Assembly: GCF_009727055.1 (NCBI RefSeq) | Contig: NC_052350.1 | Location: forward strand, 16,909,129-16,973,128 | Direction: 5' to 3' | Source: Benincasa hispida | Taxonomy: Eukaryota > Streptophyta > Magnoliopsida > Cucurbitales > Cucurbitaceae | Length of the DNA stretch: 64,000 nt | Shown: in pieces, positions 1-12,178 of the stretch | Position numbering within the stretch: the stretch's first letter is position 1 | Layout of the letters: every line of letters begins with the position of its first letter | Position numbers and translations under genes: made by a program | Notes under the pieces: model-generated | The model's database searches: none | What the model was told of the DNA's origin: nothing | What the model saw: only the letters and a program-made list of their open reading frames with translations

Positions 1-482
1 AGTAGGCCTAGGAAAAGAGGGTTGACTTAGGTCTGATCGAAGATAGCATGCTCAACCTCGACCCTTGTCAAATGCCTAACAAGACAAGTTTTATGTATAT
101 CTCGGCCAAGAGATCATTTTAGGGTCGAAATATAAAAAACGAAATATGTTCGACCGAGGTCAACCATTGCCAAATTCCTAACAAGGTAAGTTTTACGCAT
201 ACTCCAACCCAGGAGATCATCTTAGGCTCAGTGTATTGCCAAAAGAAAATGCTCGACTTCGGCCAAGGTCGAGGTTGACCTTGTCAAACGTAAAATCGAG
301 CGCTCCCATTGACCTGTTAGGTTGTCTAACTAAAATGAAATGACTTTAAATAATGGCATATGGCTACGCATTGCAATGATGCCAAGTGGCGATGGTGATG
401 ACAAGTATAAAAGAAGATGTGAGCAAGATGAAACTCCATGTTGATGGAGTTACTTTTATGAACTCAATGGGATCGATTATGT
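1..482. other. Repeat-derived non-coding DNA
   Basis: No coding frame is supported. The stretch repeats short phrases around tcgaccaag/ggtcgag and has a TATA-like tataaaag at 406-413. That is compatible with the LTR or leader of the decayed gypsy element that follows, but no second LTR copy was found to confirm it. Confidence 0.35.
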
Positions 483-840
483 GTGAGATATGATGAGAGT
501 GCTAAATGTGTGCCAACTTAGTTGGAATATATCAGTGCACTTGCTAATCCACACCATAAAAATGGGGGAAAGAGTTCATCTTTCCATTTGTTCTTTTTGT
601 TATATTAATAAATCATTGGGAGTGAGATATGATAAGGGTGTTATGTGTATGTCAACCTAGTTAAAATACACTGGTGCACCTACCAAACCACACCCTATAA
701 AAAAAGGGAAAGAGTTCATCTTCCCCATTGTTCTTTTTTTTATATTAATGAATGATTGGGAGTGGGATATGATAGGGGTGCTATGTGTGTGTCAACCTAG
801 TTGAGATACATTGGTGCACCTACTCAACCACACCCTAGAA
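483..840. repeat. Tandem repeat, period about 139 bp, 2.6 copies
   Basis: Units start near 483, 622 and 762. Each opens with gtgagatatgat or a close variant, runs through a 'caacctagtt..acac.ggtgcacc' stretch, and ends in 'gaaagagttcatctt' plus a T-rich tract. The third unit is cut short near 840 by an A-rich run. Units differ by scattered substitutions, so the array is not recent. It lies just upstream of the gypsy gag remnant and may belong to that element's leader. Confidence 0.75.
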
Positions 841-1317
841 AAAAAAAAGAAAAGAAAAAGACTCGACCAAGGGAAAAACATCGATGATAAAAGGCATAAG
901 GGAGTCCCATCCTCACCTTTCACGGATAATCAAGTGCAAGGTAAAATCAAAAGTGCGACAGGTGGGGGGAGAAAATAATCCCCAAAACCACGAACAAGAA
1001 AGCCAGATAAAGGAACCTACGAGTAAGAGCAAAAAGTTAAAGTTAATAGCATACGTGCACAATAGGGCATGTAATGTAAGCTGAAGCCAAACCTCTCATC
1101 AAGGGTCAAATCAGAAAAAGGAATCAATTAAAATCTACCTTGAGATAGGCCTACGAAGTTGGATCAAAAGAAGTACAATAATTCAAAAAATGGGACCCAA
1201 AATCGAGGTCAAGGCAAAGGTCCAAAGATACACTGGAAAACATAATTATTGAAGATACAGAAAGAAGTCAAGGACTTACAAGGGAACATGCGGTACAAAG
1301 ATTTGATTAAACAGGTA

Positions 1318-2110
1318 GTTCCTCTATTCATCGACAAAATAATGAAATAAGACGTTCCGTCGAAATTCAAAGTTTCATCAATTAAACCTTATGATGGAAA
1401 AAATGACTCGAATGAACACTTTGATTCATATCAATCTTGGATGGAACTCCATAGGATACAAGATGCTATAAGGTGCATAGCGTTCTCTTTTACCCTAATA
1501 AGACCAGCCAAAGAATGGTTTCAGCAATTATAAAGAAAGTCCATTGGGTCATAAATAGTAAGCTAGGGTTTTGTCACCTAGTTCTTGGGAGGGTAGGATC
1601 AACAAAAATCAACGACACATCTCCTAACCATAAAGTAAGGATCAAGAGAGTTCTTAAAGAAGTATATTACACGATTCAATAACAAAGCTTTACAGGTAGA
1701 TGGATACATAGATTCAGTAGTTCTGCTAGCCATAATCAATGGGCTACAAGATAAAAAGTTTTTGAGATCCTTAAGGGAAAAAAGAAGCAAAAACCTAAAA
1801 AAATTGGTGACTCGAGCACAAAAATACATGATTATAGAGAAATTGTTGCAATTCAAAGGGAGATCAGACGAGACTAAGAGGTAGTTGCCTCAGGCTTAGC
1901 CTCAAGACCACATCGTCAGGGCAGACAGAGGTATTACTTCTTTCACCAAGATTGTGGATAAATGACGATGGATTGCATCCAATTGAAAGACGAAATTAAA
2001 GTCATAATCCGCAAGGGGTTCTTAAGTGAGTTTGTAAAGGATTCTTCAGAAAAATGGCCAAAGCTTACCCAAATAACTGAGGGCATGGAGCTAACCAAGG
2101 ATAACACATA
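1318..2110 (+). pseudogene. Ty3/gypsy gag remnant
   Basis: Translated pieces in shifting frames match the plant Ty3/gypsy capsid (Retrotrans_gag) pattern. The first piece (1351-1533) has PSKFKVSSIKPYDG, then LIRPAKEWFQQL and a stop. The second (about 1672-1881) has RFNNKALQVDGY and AIINGLQDKKFL, ending at a stop. The third (about 1961-2110) has CIQLKDEI followed by IIRKGFLSEFV, the usual C-terminal part of this Gag. At least two frameshifts and several stops separate them, so no functional Gag is made. No protease, RT or integrase could be recognised downstream, so the element is internally deleted or was non-autonomous. Confidence 0.75.
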
Positions 2111-3640
2111 AGACAATGGGCAACGGTGTTTGATAAGAAAAATCAGGGTAATCCTTGGAGACTCAGTAACTTGGGATGGCAAGCTCAAACGGTGAACCTT
2201 CTCCCCCATTTCAAATTTTTTAACAAAGGAGGTGGCCTCATGGTAGGAAGAGTTCAATTGATTTCCATCAGAATAATCATCAAAATTTTCAAACGTACTT
2301 AAGCTATAGTCATCATCACTAGCCGTGGGAAAGGAATTTCAACTAGCAAGATACAAAAGAGAATAAAGTGAAAAGGAAAGAAGACCCACCTTAAGAAAGT
2401 TGGATCCGAGAGAAATGAAGAGATGATGTATGTATGAATGGGGGAAGGTGGCAATATAAAGAAGTGAAGAAGTGAGGGTTCTCGAGGCTGAGGATGAGGG
2501 TGAATAGAGTTTTGTTTCAAGAAAAGGAAAAAGAAGAAAAATGTGGGAAAGTAAATATTAAAACCGTGAAAAAATGGGACAATAAGTCTAAGAAATGCTC
2601 TCTAAAACCTAATAAGAATTTAACTTCCACGGTGATGTGATACAACGATGACCATGCATGGGAAGCAAGAGGAGACATGACAGAACAATTCAAGAAAGAG
2701 AATCAAATATTGTTTTTGCTAAAAAAAAAATGAGCATGCAAAAGTTGATGAGACTGACTTAAACATTGTAAAAGATAATGCAATAGATAAAGAGGGGAGA
2801 GTCAATTCTAAAGATGCAAGTTAGAAGGCAACCAAGTCTGGTAGGCCTTGGTTCATAACTGACGAGGGAGAGGGTGACACATGACACTGGATGGATTAAA
2901 GGCAAGATTTGTGAGTACAAATGGAAGCAAAAAAGTTGTTAATGATAAAGTAGTTATAGCCGGAAGGGTAATGCAACTAGGAAGATTGATATAAAAAGCT
3001 ACAATTTATCCAAATAATGAAAAGGAGAAGCAATCATAACTCTTTCCTGGGGATAGAAAATTAGGTCAGAAAGCTGGTTAAGCCCTATTAGGGTTAGCCA
3101 AGTATTATTCCAAGTCAACTCATGACCTGAGGCACACCTATGGTATAAAGACAAAAAATTTATAAGGAGCCTATCCTGGATGTGGGTCCAATGCAGCTTG
3201 GCACATAACTTCATCATGAAATGGAGAAATGCATTGTAAAATCAGTTGGACCTCAAAAAGAGTTTGGCTCGATAGGTCCAACAACCCCTAGCAAGATCGA
3301 ATTAAGTTTTTTTATGGGATAACATGAAAATTGAAGGAGAGATTATACTCCCAAGATAGGTTCTTAGATTTACAATCCATGGTGAACAACTAGGAAAACC
3401 ACGAACACTAACTTGGGAGTGAGGGCTAATGTTATTGGATTCTATACTCAAGGGCAAAAGAATCAAGAGAAAGCAAGAGAAGATCAAGGGAATAGGCCAG
3501 GGGCGAATTGGGCATGGTTGCCTCGATTGAGCCTCCAAGATTGGCCGAATAGCCCAAAACCCAACATGGTTAGGCTTTAAGGAATGAAAGTCTAGCATGC
3601 CTAGGAAGAATGTTGAGCTGATCGACCTCAACCTAAGTAA
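2111..3640. other. Non-coding interior of the decayed gypsy element
   Basis: Purine-rich sequence with no frame I can assign to RT, RNase H or integrase. Short minus-strand frames at 2299-2520 and 3302-3631 have no family signature and biased composition. By position it is probably the rest of the internal region of the gypsy remnant. Confidence 0.3.
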
Positions 3641-3945
3641 GGCCCATACGTGTTTTGCTTGATGTAAAACTCTAACAAAATACGGAAAGATAAATAGTAG
3701 ATAAGGTGGATTTATCTAATAATATCTAATAAAAACTTATTAGGATTAGGAAAGATCCATGTAATCTTATTATAAGAGAAAAAGATAAACTTTATCTCAT
3801 TCCATCTATAAATATATCCTTTATTGCTCCATATGAGGTAACTTGAACTTCTGACTTCTTCTCTCATTTTACAATTCTCTTATTGGCTTAGGCATCAAAG
3901 CTCTTTTTCTTTGTTTTGCAAGTTATCTCGTCCCTAAATTACAAA
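3641..3945 (+). mobile_element. Gypsy LTR-like block
   Basis: A TATA-type stretch (tataaatat near 3808) is followed about 80 bases later by ggcttaggcatcaaagct, the R/U5 phrase common in plant gypsy LTRs. The end near 3940 (aaatttaccgttgttgtc) resembles a matching stretch at about 11550. This suggests a shared LTR terminus or primer-binding region. The 5' boundary is uncertain. Confidence 0.5.
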
Positions 3946-4490
3946 TTTACCGTTGTTGTCATGTGAAGGTCAAATACATTTTCTCTTGACCCAAATTTGG
4001 CAACAACAGTAATCATAAGAATGGTAACCTTCGAACTTAATTTATGAGTATAAGAAGAGTACTTTACAGGTAAATAAAGAATTTCTCTCCGAAAGTCTTT
4101 TTTTTCTAATGTGGCATGAATAGCATCAATGGGATTTGAACTATCCTCACCCACAAAAGGCAATTTACGAAGAATAATTCCAACTTTCAATAGTTTTTAA
4201 TAGTCTTTTCAATATATAAAGTTATATGTAATGATGCAACTTTACCTTGTAAATAAGTTTTTTTTTTGTCCTTTTGAGTCAAATGAGGTGGAAATTCAAA
4301 CTTATATGTAGTGAAATGGTGCACACATTCAAGTGTAATTTTACATTGGAACCACTTTGGTAATTGATTTGATTTAAATAGGTCCAACAACACCCATGTG
4401 ATAACAGTACAAATATTTACAATATTTTCTCTTTTCAAGTAGTTATCCATCCTAGACTCCACTAATTTTCACGAATTTTCATCCACCTCT
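3946..4490 (-). other. Unrecognised minus-strand frames
   Basis: Two adjoining minus-strand open frames (4187-4462, 91 codons; 3939-4190, 83 codons) cover most of this stretch in slightly different frames. The first has a moderately protein-like composition (for example KWFQCKITLECVHHF), but I recognise no domain. They could be a decayed gene or transposon fragment, or chance frames in repeat DNA. No product is proposed. Confidence 0.25.
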
Positions 4491-6310
4491 TTAATTTAAT
4501 TAATTAAATATGATCTTTAAATTAAACCATATTGTTTTGAATTTAAGTTGATTAAAATTAAGTAGAGATTATAGATTAAAAAATTAAGTGATTTACTAAA
4601 ATACAATGAATGTTTATAGACTCATAAGCTGAATAAGTTCGTCTAAATTAATGAGTGGGACAAGTTTGAAGAAACAATGGAAATTAATAATTTAGTTAAA
4701 ATATTAACAAAGGAAAAAGGAGAAAAAGAAGTAGTAGAAGGTAATGGCAGCCCGTGATTTGCGGCTCTACTTTAATAGGAGAGTTGGTGTCAGTAATCGT
4801 ACACATACAGGAAGCCTGATTATCTGACACTCAAAAAGTTCAAAACAAAAACACATTCGTTATTTCACCATGTATCGTGCCACCCACAAAATTTATGTAT
4901 CAAAAAAAAAATAAATAAATAAAAAATTAGACAATCTTGAACAATAACTATATTTGTATATTATATTAAATTACTTATTTATAATTTATCATGTGATATC
5001 TTTTTTATTTTTTTAAAAAAATTTAATTCTTTTTATGTGAATAATGAGAAGGGGATGCATCAAAATATTATAAATTTAATTTCGAAAATTTGAGATTTGT
5101 TTCAATTCGATTTATAATTTTAAGATTTTACACTTTTAATATAATTTTTAAATTAAATACTTACTTTCAGTTATTGATATTAATGTTTATTAATTAATTT
5201 AAAATAATTATAAAGTGAAATTTTATATTAATTTTAATAGTGATGAAAAATATTATTTTTATTATTTTTAATTAATTAACAAACATTTACAGTAAAGACA
5301 AAAAAATTAGTACTTAGTGAAAAATTTGAGATTAAAAGTATAAATGTTGATCTAGGGATTAAATTGAAACAAATTGACTTATGGGTAAAATTGTAACATT
5401 TTAAAATTTAGGAACTAAATTGAAACCAAAACCAAAGTTGAGTTTTTTTTTTTTTGTGCAATGGTATTGCAATTAAAGTGTGGGATGGGGAAATTGAACA
5501 TTTAACCTTGAAATTGATAGTACAAGCACTAGTTGAGCTATGCTTATGTTGACATTGAAGATTTTTTACCCACTATATTAAAGTTCAAAAGTAAGTTGAA
5601 AAAAAAAAATCAACAAAGAACAAATAGTGAGTTCTTAGATGGGTAAAGACAATTTAGAGATATTCTTGGATAGTGAATCAAATTAGAGCTTATTAAGTTG
5701 ATGATTTATCCTCTATTATACAATAAAATCGAATGTTGTAGTACTTTTCATTTGTTTCAATGGTTGTACTTCTCATTTGATTAATAACTATCGGCCTAAA
5801 TTTTAAAAACTGTTGTTACCAAAAAGTAATGAAACCATCTTTAAAATTCATGTAGATCTTAAAATATAGGAGAGAATAGACTTAATTAATTTTTTTTTTC
5901 AAAAAAAAAAAAATCTGAAATGGTCATCAATAGGACCTAAATTATCAAATTTTCATTTAGAGTTTCTTGAATTTTAAAAGGGTCTAATATATTTTTATTT
6001 TTTGAATTTCGTGTTCAAACCATCTTTGAAATTCATGTACATCTTAAGTGCGAGATTAAGTGTTTGTGTTATATGAGATATTTGGATTTTTAAAATTGTC
6101 AAATAAGTTAGAGATACATCAAACATAAAAATTAAAAGCTCAAATACAATTTGTAAATAACTCTCTGCTATTTTCTACTGTAGAAAAATATGTTTTGTCT
6201 TTTGGAAATACAGTAAATTATATATGAATTTAATATTTATGAATTGTGGTTTGTTAATTAATTTGATAAGGTTTACTTGTAATATACTTTGAATTTAACA
6301 TTGTGGTAGG
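4491..6310. other. AT-rich intergenic DNA
   Basis: Long A and T runs, no coding frame, no LTR termini. Around 5330-5430 there is the 'taaattgaaac' style low-complexity repeat often seen in plant intergenic DNA. A small GC-richer island at about 4740-4860 was inspected on both strands and holds no open frame. Confidence 0.5.
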
Positions 6311-6790
6311 GTCAATTAAGGGTAGGTTTGGAATGACTTAGAGAAACAAATGTTATTTAAAAATTTATTTTCATTTAATTACTTTTGGCAAAATTTTCTT
6401 AAAATAAAAATACACATATATTTGACAACTTTTTTTTTTCAAAAGTACTCTTATATACAAATTTGTTTGGTTTTTTTATCTATTAAAGGTCTTTTTATTA
6501 ATGTCAAATTACTATAAAGGAATTTGCCACAACGGTCATTGGAAATTGCCAACGACGATCACTAAAAGTCGGCCGGTGACGATTGGGGGACGTGGTGGTC
6601 GAAAGTTGACCAGTGGGGGTCGCTGAAATTAGTGGCCGAAATTTGTCATACAAATTATTATTAAATGCTTAAAATTCTTTTTCTAAAAATTGATTTTAAA
6701 TGTTTATTCTAAACTAACTTATTTCATAAATTTATTTTCCCAAAATTTTGGATCATTACCAAATGCATTTTAATCATTTGAAAAAAACCG
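6311..6790. repeat. Dispersed repeat with GC-rich core
   Basis: Two AT-rich arms (about 6315-6510 and 6650-6780) flank a G/C-rich core at 6530-6645 rich in 'gccggtgacga' and 'gtggtcgaaag' phrases. The start (gggtaggtttggaatgact) and the end (accaaatgcat..) loosely suggest inverted termini, as in MITE-like elements. No clear target-site duplication could be read. Confidence 0.3.
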
Positions 6791-8171
6791 CACACTAAAT
6801 TTAGCTGTTGGCTGAGGCTTCAGTTTGAAGACAATTAGACCATGATTTGTATTAATTAAAAAAAAAAAACATATGATTTGTGTAATTTTGCGAGCATGAA
6901 AATATTATACATTAAGCATGTCGCGGGACTTAATTTATTACTGTACCCAATGGATGAAAATTTTAATTATAGGAAATGAGTAGTACAACTTAGAACATAA
7001 TCATTTAATATTGTAGCCCTAATTAGATATTGTTTTCTTAAGGAAAAAACGCAGGTTGTCCTAATTGATTAAATTTAATTAGTCTTTAGTTAACTAATAA
7101 TTGATTAGTATAATTCATTAATGAAACTAAACTGTATTAGAGTACCAATACTCCTACTATTAATTTTAATCATTTTCCTCTCATATATTAATATAATATT
7201 GTTCATTTTCATTATATATTATTTAACTTTTGGCCTGTGTACTTGATTAAGTGGTTCGATTTTCTTTAAGTACAGTAGAGAGTGGAGAGATTCAAATCAC
7301 AATTTTTTTTGTTGTTGTTGGTAACAAAATCTGAACTAGAAGGCTCACTTGACCTTCACGTGCCTTCAATAGTGAATTTGTAATTTTGAGAAGAAAGACG
7401 AATGACAAGACAAAGAAGAAGAAAAGACTGGTATGGTGTCTATCAAAGAACCTCCGGCACGTCTGATGCTTTAGTCAGTATTTAGCAATGGATTAGAGCA
7501 AATTAGAAGTATGAAGATGAACTTATCTTGGGTGATGTCGGTGACTTCTTATTTATAGTGGGGCGGACCTAGAGTTTCAAATCTAAGAGGGATTAGGGAA
7601 TGCAAATTTGAGCTGGCCAAGGAAGCTTGAATCATGACCCACAAGAACTGGCTTTCATGAATGGAAAGAGGTTCGTCTTGGCTAATTTGGCCCAACATCT
7701 TTCCTTTTCTTGGTCTCTTCCTTTCTCGACCTTACCTTTAATAGTTGGCTCTCTTGAACTCATGATTCTTGGTCTAAAAATGATCCATAACATTCGTTAA
7801 CCCACATAAATAATGCCGATTGAGCTAACTACCTCACTTTGATGAGTGAGTCGCCTTTATTAAACTTAAGTTTAAACACCATCAATAATCCAACCAAACA
7901 TCATATTTAACATTACCAAACATCATATTTAAATGTTAAGAGTAAAATAGGAAAATGAATGAAAGAATAAAAGAAAAACAAAAAAAGAAAAGGAAATAGA
8001 AGAGAGAAGAGAAGAGGAGAAAAATATGAAACCTATGGAAAGCCAAACAAACACATTATTTCTTTAACTAAAATTTTGACGGCTCACAAGCATATAATAT
8101 AGCACTTTAATCACAATGTTCACTTAATAAGTTTGATCATTTTAAAGCAATTATACAAACAAAAAGATAAA
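6791..8171. other. AT-rich intergenic DNA with an LTR-like fragment
   Basis: Mostly non-coding. The stretch 7370-7830 differs in composition and contains 'cctccggcacgtctgatgct', a phrase I associate with plant gypsy LTRs, plus ttatttatagtgg. It is probably an old LTR fragment. The rest has A-rich runs and no gene. Confidence 0.3.
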
Positions 8172-8450
8172 ATCCCATATAGTAACAATTTTGTTTTTTA
8201 TTTTTATTTTTAAAAATTAGATCTATATCATCCACATTTTTTTATCACGATTTGCATCTTTCTTAACTACAATGATTGAATTTTTAGTTAAAATTCCAAA
8301 AATAAAAACCAATTTTTGAAAGCTACTTTTCTAGTTCTCAAAATTTGACCTGTTTTTTGAATCATAGGTGAAAAGTAGATAGTAAAAGAAGAAATTTGGA
8401 GGTAGAAATAGTGTTTATAAGTTTAATTAAAAAAAAAAAAAACAAGGACC
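8172..8450 (-). repeat. MITE-like element, copy 1 (inverted relative to copy 2)
   Basis: The body is the reverse complement of the element at 8801-9061. Shared blocks include the 'ttcttcctttgttatctac' block, the 'aaagctacttt' block and the 'ttttatttttgg' block. Its outer end (atcccatatagtaacaatt) is a degenerate version of the copy-2 terminus. Its other end has decayed into a poly-A run. Confidence 0.6.
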
Positions 8451-8800
8451 TAAATTTTAAACGAACTACTTAGATAATATTAAAAAGGAAGCCACATTTA
8501 TCATATAGTCAATATATATTAATTATAATCGTTCAAGTTAATTAGTCAAGTTGTATTATTTAAAAAATGCCATATGATTTTATATTAGAAGTGGGTTGTG
8601 ATTCCTCACATTTGTTTTATTAAACAAATTTATTCATAATTTACATCATTATATAAACAATTCAGTTGTGAATACCCTAATTTGAGTTTAATTGTTCACA
8701 TTTTGTGAGGGTGAGTTGGGTACACTCTTTTTTACTCTTGAATTTTTGCATTGTGCAATTAAATCGCACAAATTGGTTATTACGTGAGATCGGATTTTAG

Positions 8801-9061
8801 GTTCCATTTGGTAATCATTTTTTTTTTTTTTTGAAAATTAAGTCTATGAACACTACTTTTACCTTTAAATTTCTTCCTTTGTTATCTAAATTTTGAGAAC
8901 TAAAAAGAGTAACCTTCAAAAAGTTGTTTTTATTTTTGGAATTTGGTTAAGAATTCAACTATGGTACTTAAGAAAAATGAAAATCATGGCAAGAAATATA
9001 AATGATATAAATCTAATTTTCAAAAATAAAAACAAAAAACGAAGTGGTTACCAAACGGGAC
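8801..9061 (+). repeat. MITE-like element, copy 2, with terminal inverted repeats
   Basis: It begins gttccatttggtaatca and ends tggttaccaaacgggac. These are inverted repeats of about 16 bp with three mismatches. The interior is non-coding and AT-rich, about 260 bp in all. No target-site duplication is obvious, so the superfamily is not assigned. Confidence 0.65.
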
Positions 9062-9500
9062 ATTGATAATACATTTTACTTATAAGTCAAATGAACAAAT
9101 TTCATAGTATTAGTTAAAAATTTAATGCAACATAATAGGATCCCTCATACTGCAAAAAGTTGATATTTGTAGATCTGAAACCCTATAATGTAACACATTA
9201 ATACTATACTCCTAAAAAGTCCCACTCCCTATTATCCACTACACTAGAACCTTATCAATCACCACCTTAACCCTAGTTCATATTACATTTATTATTCAGT
9301 AACAACCCCTTCACCCACCTCCCACTATTATGAATTTCTAGTTACTACAATGCTCTTTAATATAATTCTATATATACTTTTCTTTCGTTTTCGTTTTATT
9401 TTTATTTGTTTTTGAAGACTCCTAGCATATACAGCAAAATAAGATTAAAATATTGTCAAAGTAGTAAAACTTAAAATTAATTGCAAATACAATAAAATTT
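9062..9500. other. Intergenic, no feature seen
   Basis: AT-rich with a C-rich stretch at 9220-9320. No open frame, LTR terminus or inverted repeat was recognised. Confidence 0.5.
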
Positions 9501-10030
9501 ACCTCAGCCCATAAAAAATATCTAAAAAATTCATTGAAGGCCCAAAAAATTTTCAAGTTTTTTTATCACTGATCAATAGACATTGATATACGTTGTTATT
9601 AATATACTTATTTGATACTTTATTTGTTTGAGGTTGTCTAATTTAGGCATAAACCTTCATGGTTTTGTTTTTAGTTTCACCCCAAAATGTCTCATACCAA
9701 TAGAGATAGTCATCCTCATTTATATACCCATGATCCTCCTCTTATCTAACCAATGTGGGACTTTGGTTATATTCCCAACAATGATCCTCCTCTTATCTAA
9801 CTAATGTGGGACTTTGGTCGCATTTCCAACAATTCTAAATCACTGATATCATTAATGATAGACTTTATGATTGTCGATACAAATTCTATTACTGATTTTA
9901 TAATTTCTATCAGTGATAAATAATGATAGAAGTCATAAAAATATATCACTGATATACTTATTTGATACTTTATTTGTTTTAAATTTGTATTTAGTGATAA
10001 ATTGATAATCAAATGATATCAATCTATCAA
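9501..10030. repeat. Degenerate 'tatcagtgata' repeat interrupted by another repeat
   Basis: Sequence on both sides is made of variants of 'tctatcagtgata/ttgatat'. A perfect 28-bp direct repeat (9602-9629 and 9952-9979) brackets a different stretch at about 9636-9834. That stretch has two near-identical units of 'tgatcctcctcttatctaac..aatgtgggactttggt' (first ending near 9778, second near 9832). A diverged copy of the same repeat lies at about 12040-12175. Confidence 0.6.
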
Positions 10031-10504
10031 AGTCTATCATAGTTTTATTTATTTATTTTTAATTTGTAGATCCTATGAAGTTTAGTTTGTAATTCAATGA
10101 TCTTTAATATGCATCTTCATATAACATGTTTGCATTTTAGTTTGAGCTAGATAGAGAGAGTTACCATATATGTTAGTGCTATGATTGAGTGAATTAGAAT
10201 CTTAATTATGCTTTTCCTAATTAATATTTCCTTACTTTGTAATCTCCTTGATGTATATATGCACATTTGTATTCTTCTTTGAAAATACAACAATTATTCA
10301 ATAATATACAAAAATTGACATTATGTATAGACTTGGATAGACCCTGGCAGAAGGTTCTTTCGCAGATGTTAACGGGATCGAAATGTTCAAGGTGAAAGGG
10401 TCGTGTTCAGCCTCCGCTCGAAATAATACCATCAAAATATAAGTAGGGTTAACAAAATTCTCCTTGGATCGGTTATGTACCAATTTAATTACAGATGTGA
10501 AATC
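10031..10504. other. Non-coding; possible copia LTR tail
   Basis: Around 10270-10305 'gaaaatacaacaattattca' resembles the 3' part of some copia LTRs. No PBS follows. The minus-strand frame at 10298-10483 (61 codons) has no recognisable family signature. Confidence 0.3.
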
Positions 10505-10850
10505 GGAGATCTTTTTAGGGTCTCTATCTGGAGACGCGGAGGGAATCCCTGCCCCGACCCCGACCCCGATTAGATCATGATTATATTATATATATATAAT
10601 ATATATTAGGTATTTACTTTTTACATTTAACCTAGTTTTTAATTTAGTCCAATTTAAGACCAACTAAAGTGCCCAAATTCAAATCCAACCCTAATTTAGC
10701 CCATATTAAGAATTAGCAGGGGAATTCCCGCGTGAAACAGGAGAATCCCTACTCCCGTCCCTGTCTTCAAATGGCGGGGATGGGTAAATTCCCTCATCAG
10801 AGCTGGGAATGGGGATCCCCTTCCCCCGACCCCATTACACCCCTGAATAT
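10505..10850. repeat. Dispersed repeat with iterated ccccga / ggggatcc runs
   Basis: It starts in 'gggaatccctgccccgaccc' followed by further ccccga units, and ends in ccccgaccccattacacccctg, with an AT-rich centre. G/C-run arms around an AT core and an end resembling ttacacccct are seen in plant hAT-type non-autonomous elements. Similar G/C-run arms appear at 34700-34800 and 35170-35290. Family assignment is inference. Confidence 0.45.
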
Positions 10851-11089
10851 AAGGCCAATAATTGTAATCAATTAAATATGAAAACTAAATTGTCCTTTTT
10901 GTTATATTTGTAAATAAATATCATATAGTACATTTCATTTTTTTTTTTTTTTTTTTTTGTAAATATCAAATAGTCTTAGTCACATTAAAATAGTATAACT
11001 TGAGGATTGAAGAGGAACAATATATTTGTTATGCGATCAACAAGTATTTGGTCTTTAAAACCAACGTAAGAGTAGGAGCTAATATTATG
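10851..11089. other. AT-rich spacer with T20 run
   Basis: A homopolymer T run of about 20 lies at 10938-10958. No gene is seen. Confidence 0.5.
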
Positions 11090-11560
11090 GACTATTTCGA
11101 ACCCTAGGGGCAACAGTGTAAAAAAATGAATAGATCAACAATGCTGCATGCTAAACAATTAAACTTGAAGCAAGAATGGGTTGAGGGGTGCGAAGTGGCA
11201 TGGGCCAAAGCCATGCCACAAGGTTCAACATCGACATCGCCATAGCCAACACAAAGAAAATTTCTCGAGTGAGGGTTGTTTGAGAGGTCACGCCCAAGGA
11301 AAGAAATTTAACCCAAAAGCTAGTTCGGAAACCCTAAAAGGAAGAAGCTAGGTTAAGAAGATCCATAAATAGAGGAAGTAGGCATCAGGGAAAGTAAGTC
11401 CATTCACATACAAAAATTTCCTCCTTGCTACATAGATTTCTTTGCTAATTTAAGTATCGTTGTGTGTGTCGCAAACACCACATCAAGACGCAAATCCTTC
11501 TTATCTCGTAAGTAATAGTCTTCACTGAATAACAAATTCACGGTTATTGTCATGTAAGGA
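11090..11560 (+). mobile_element. Gypsy LTR-like fragment
   Basis: It contains ccataaatagag (TATA-like, near 11363), then gtaggcatcaggg, and an end at about 11535-11560 that parallels the end of the LTR block at 3641-3945 (acaaattcacggttattgtc versus acaaatttaccgttgttgtc). No internal domains are attached, so a solo or truncated LTR is likely. Confidence 0.45.
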
Positions 11561-12039
11561 TTAGATATGTATTTACCTCAACAGATTGCAACCCTTCAAT
11601 TTTTCTATAGCTCACCATTGAAGTATGCCCACGTGGAACCTTAATTTTTTTTTCTAAGCACCACACTATTTTCATCTTCATTTTCGTGAGAAACCTAATG
11701 CAATAGTTGGTTTGAAACAATTTTGATGGCTAAGATTAAAACTGAAACTTTCGAAATGATGAAGGTTTAAAACTTAACCTGAAGTTTGCAAGGCACAAGT
11801 ATAATATGTCACATTTCACATGTACTACTATTTTTAGGTTATGTTACATTTTCATCTCTATTTTAATGGAAAGTTTGAATGGTTAAAAAATAATGACTCT
11901 TAACATATCTTCAGTCACTGTAACATTGGGGTAAAATGTGTCCTGCCTTCACAATAATAGAATGATATTGTTCATTTATCTCTACAATGGATTGCAAAAC
12001 TCTTTATTGGAACTATTAGGAACAACCACCATCAATACA
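11561..12039. other. Intergenic, no feature seen
   Basis: AT-rich, with a short 'caccattgaagtatgcccac' stretch of normal composition. No coding frame or repeat terminus could be supported. Confidence 0.45.
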
Positions 12040-12178
12040 ATTTTTCCTGATTTTACTTTTGGATTTTACCCAAAAAGGTCTTATACCAATAGATATAATT
12101 ATTCATATTTATATAACTAAGATCTTCATCTTTCATTGTCAATGTGGATCTTTGATCACATTTCACACATAAACCTAC
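12040..12178. repeat. Diverged copy of the 9.64-9.83 kb repeat
   Basis: It shares the ordered phrases 'ttataccaatagat', 'atttatataac', 'gatcttcatctt' and 'aatgtggatctttgatcac' with the repeat at about 9665-9830, with many substitutions. Confidence 0.6.
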
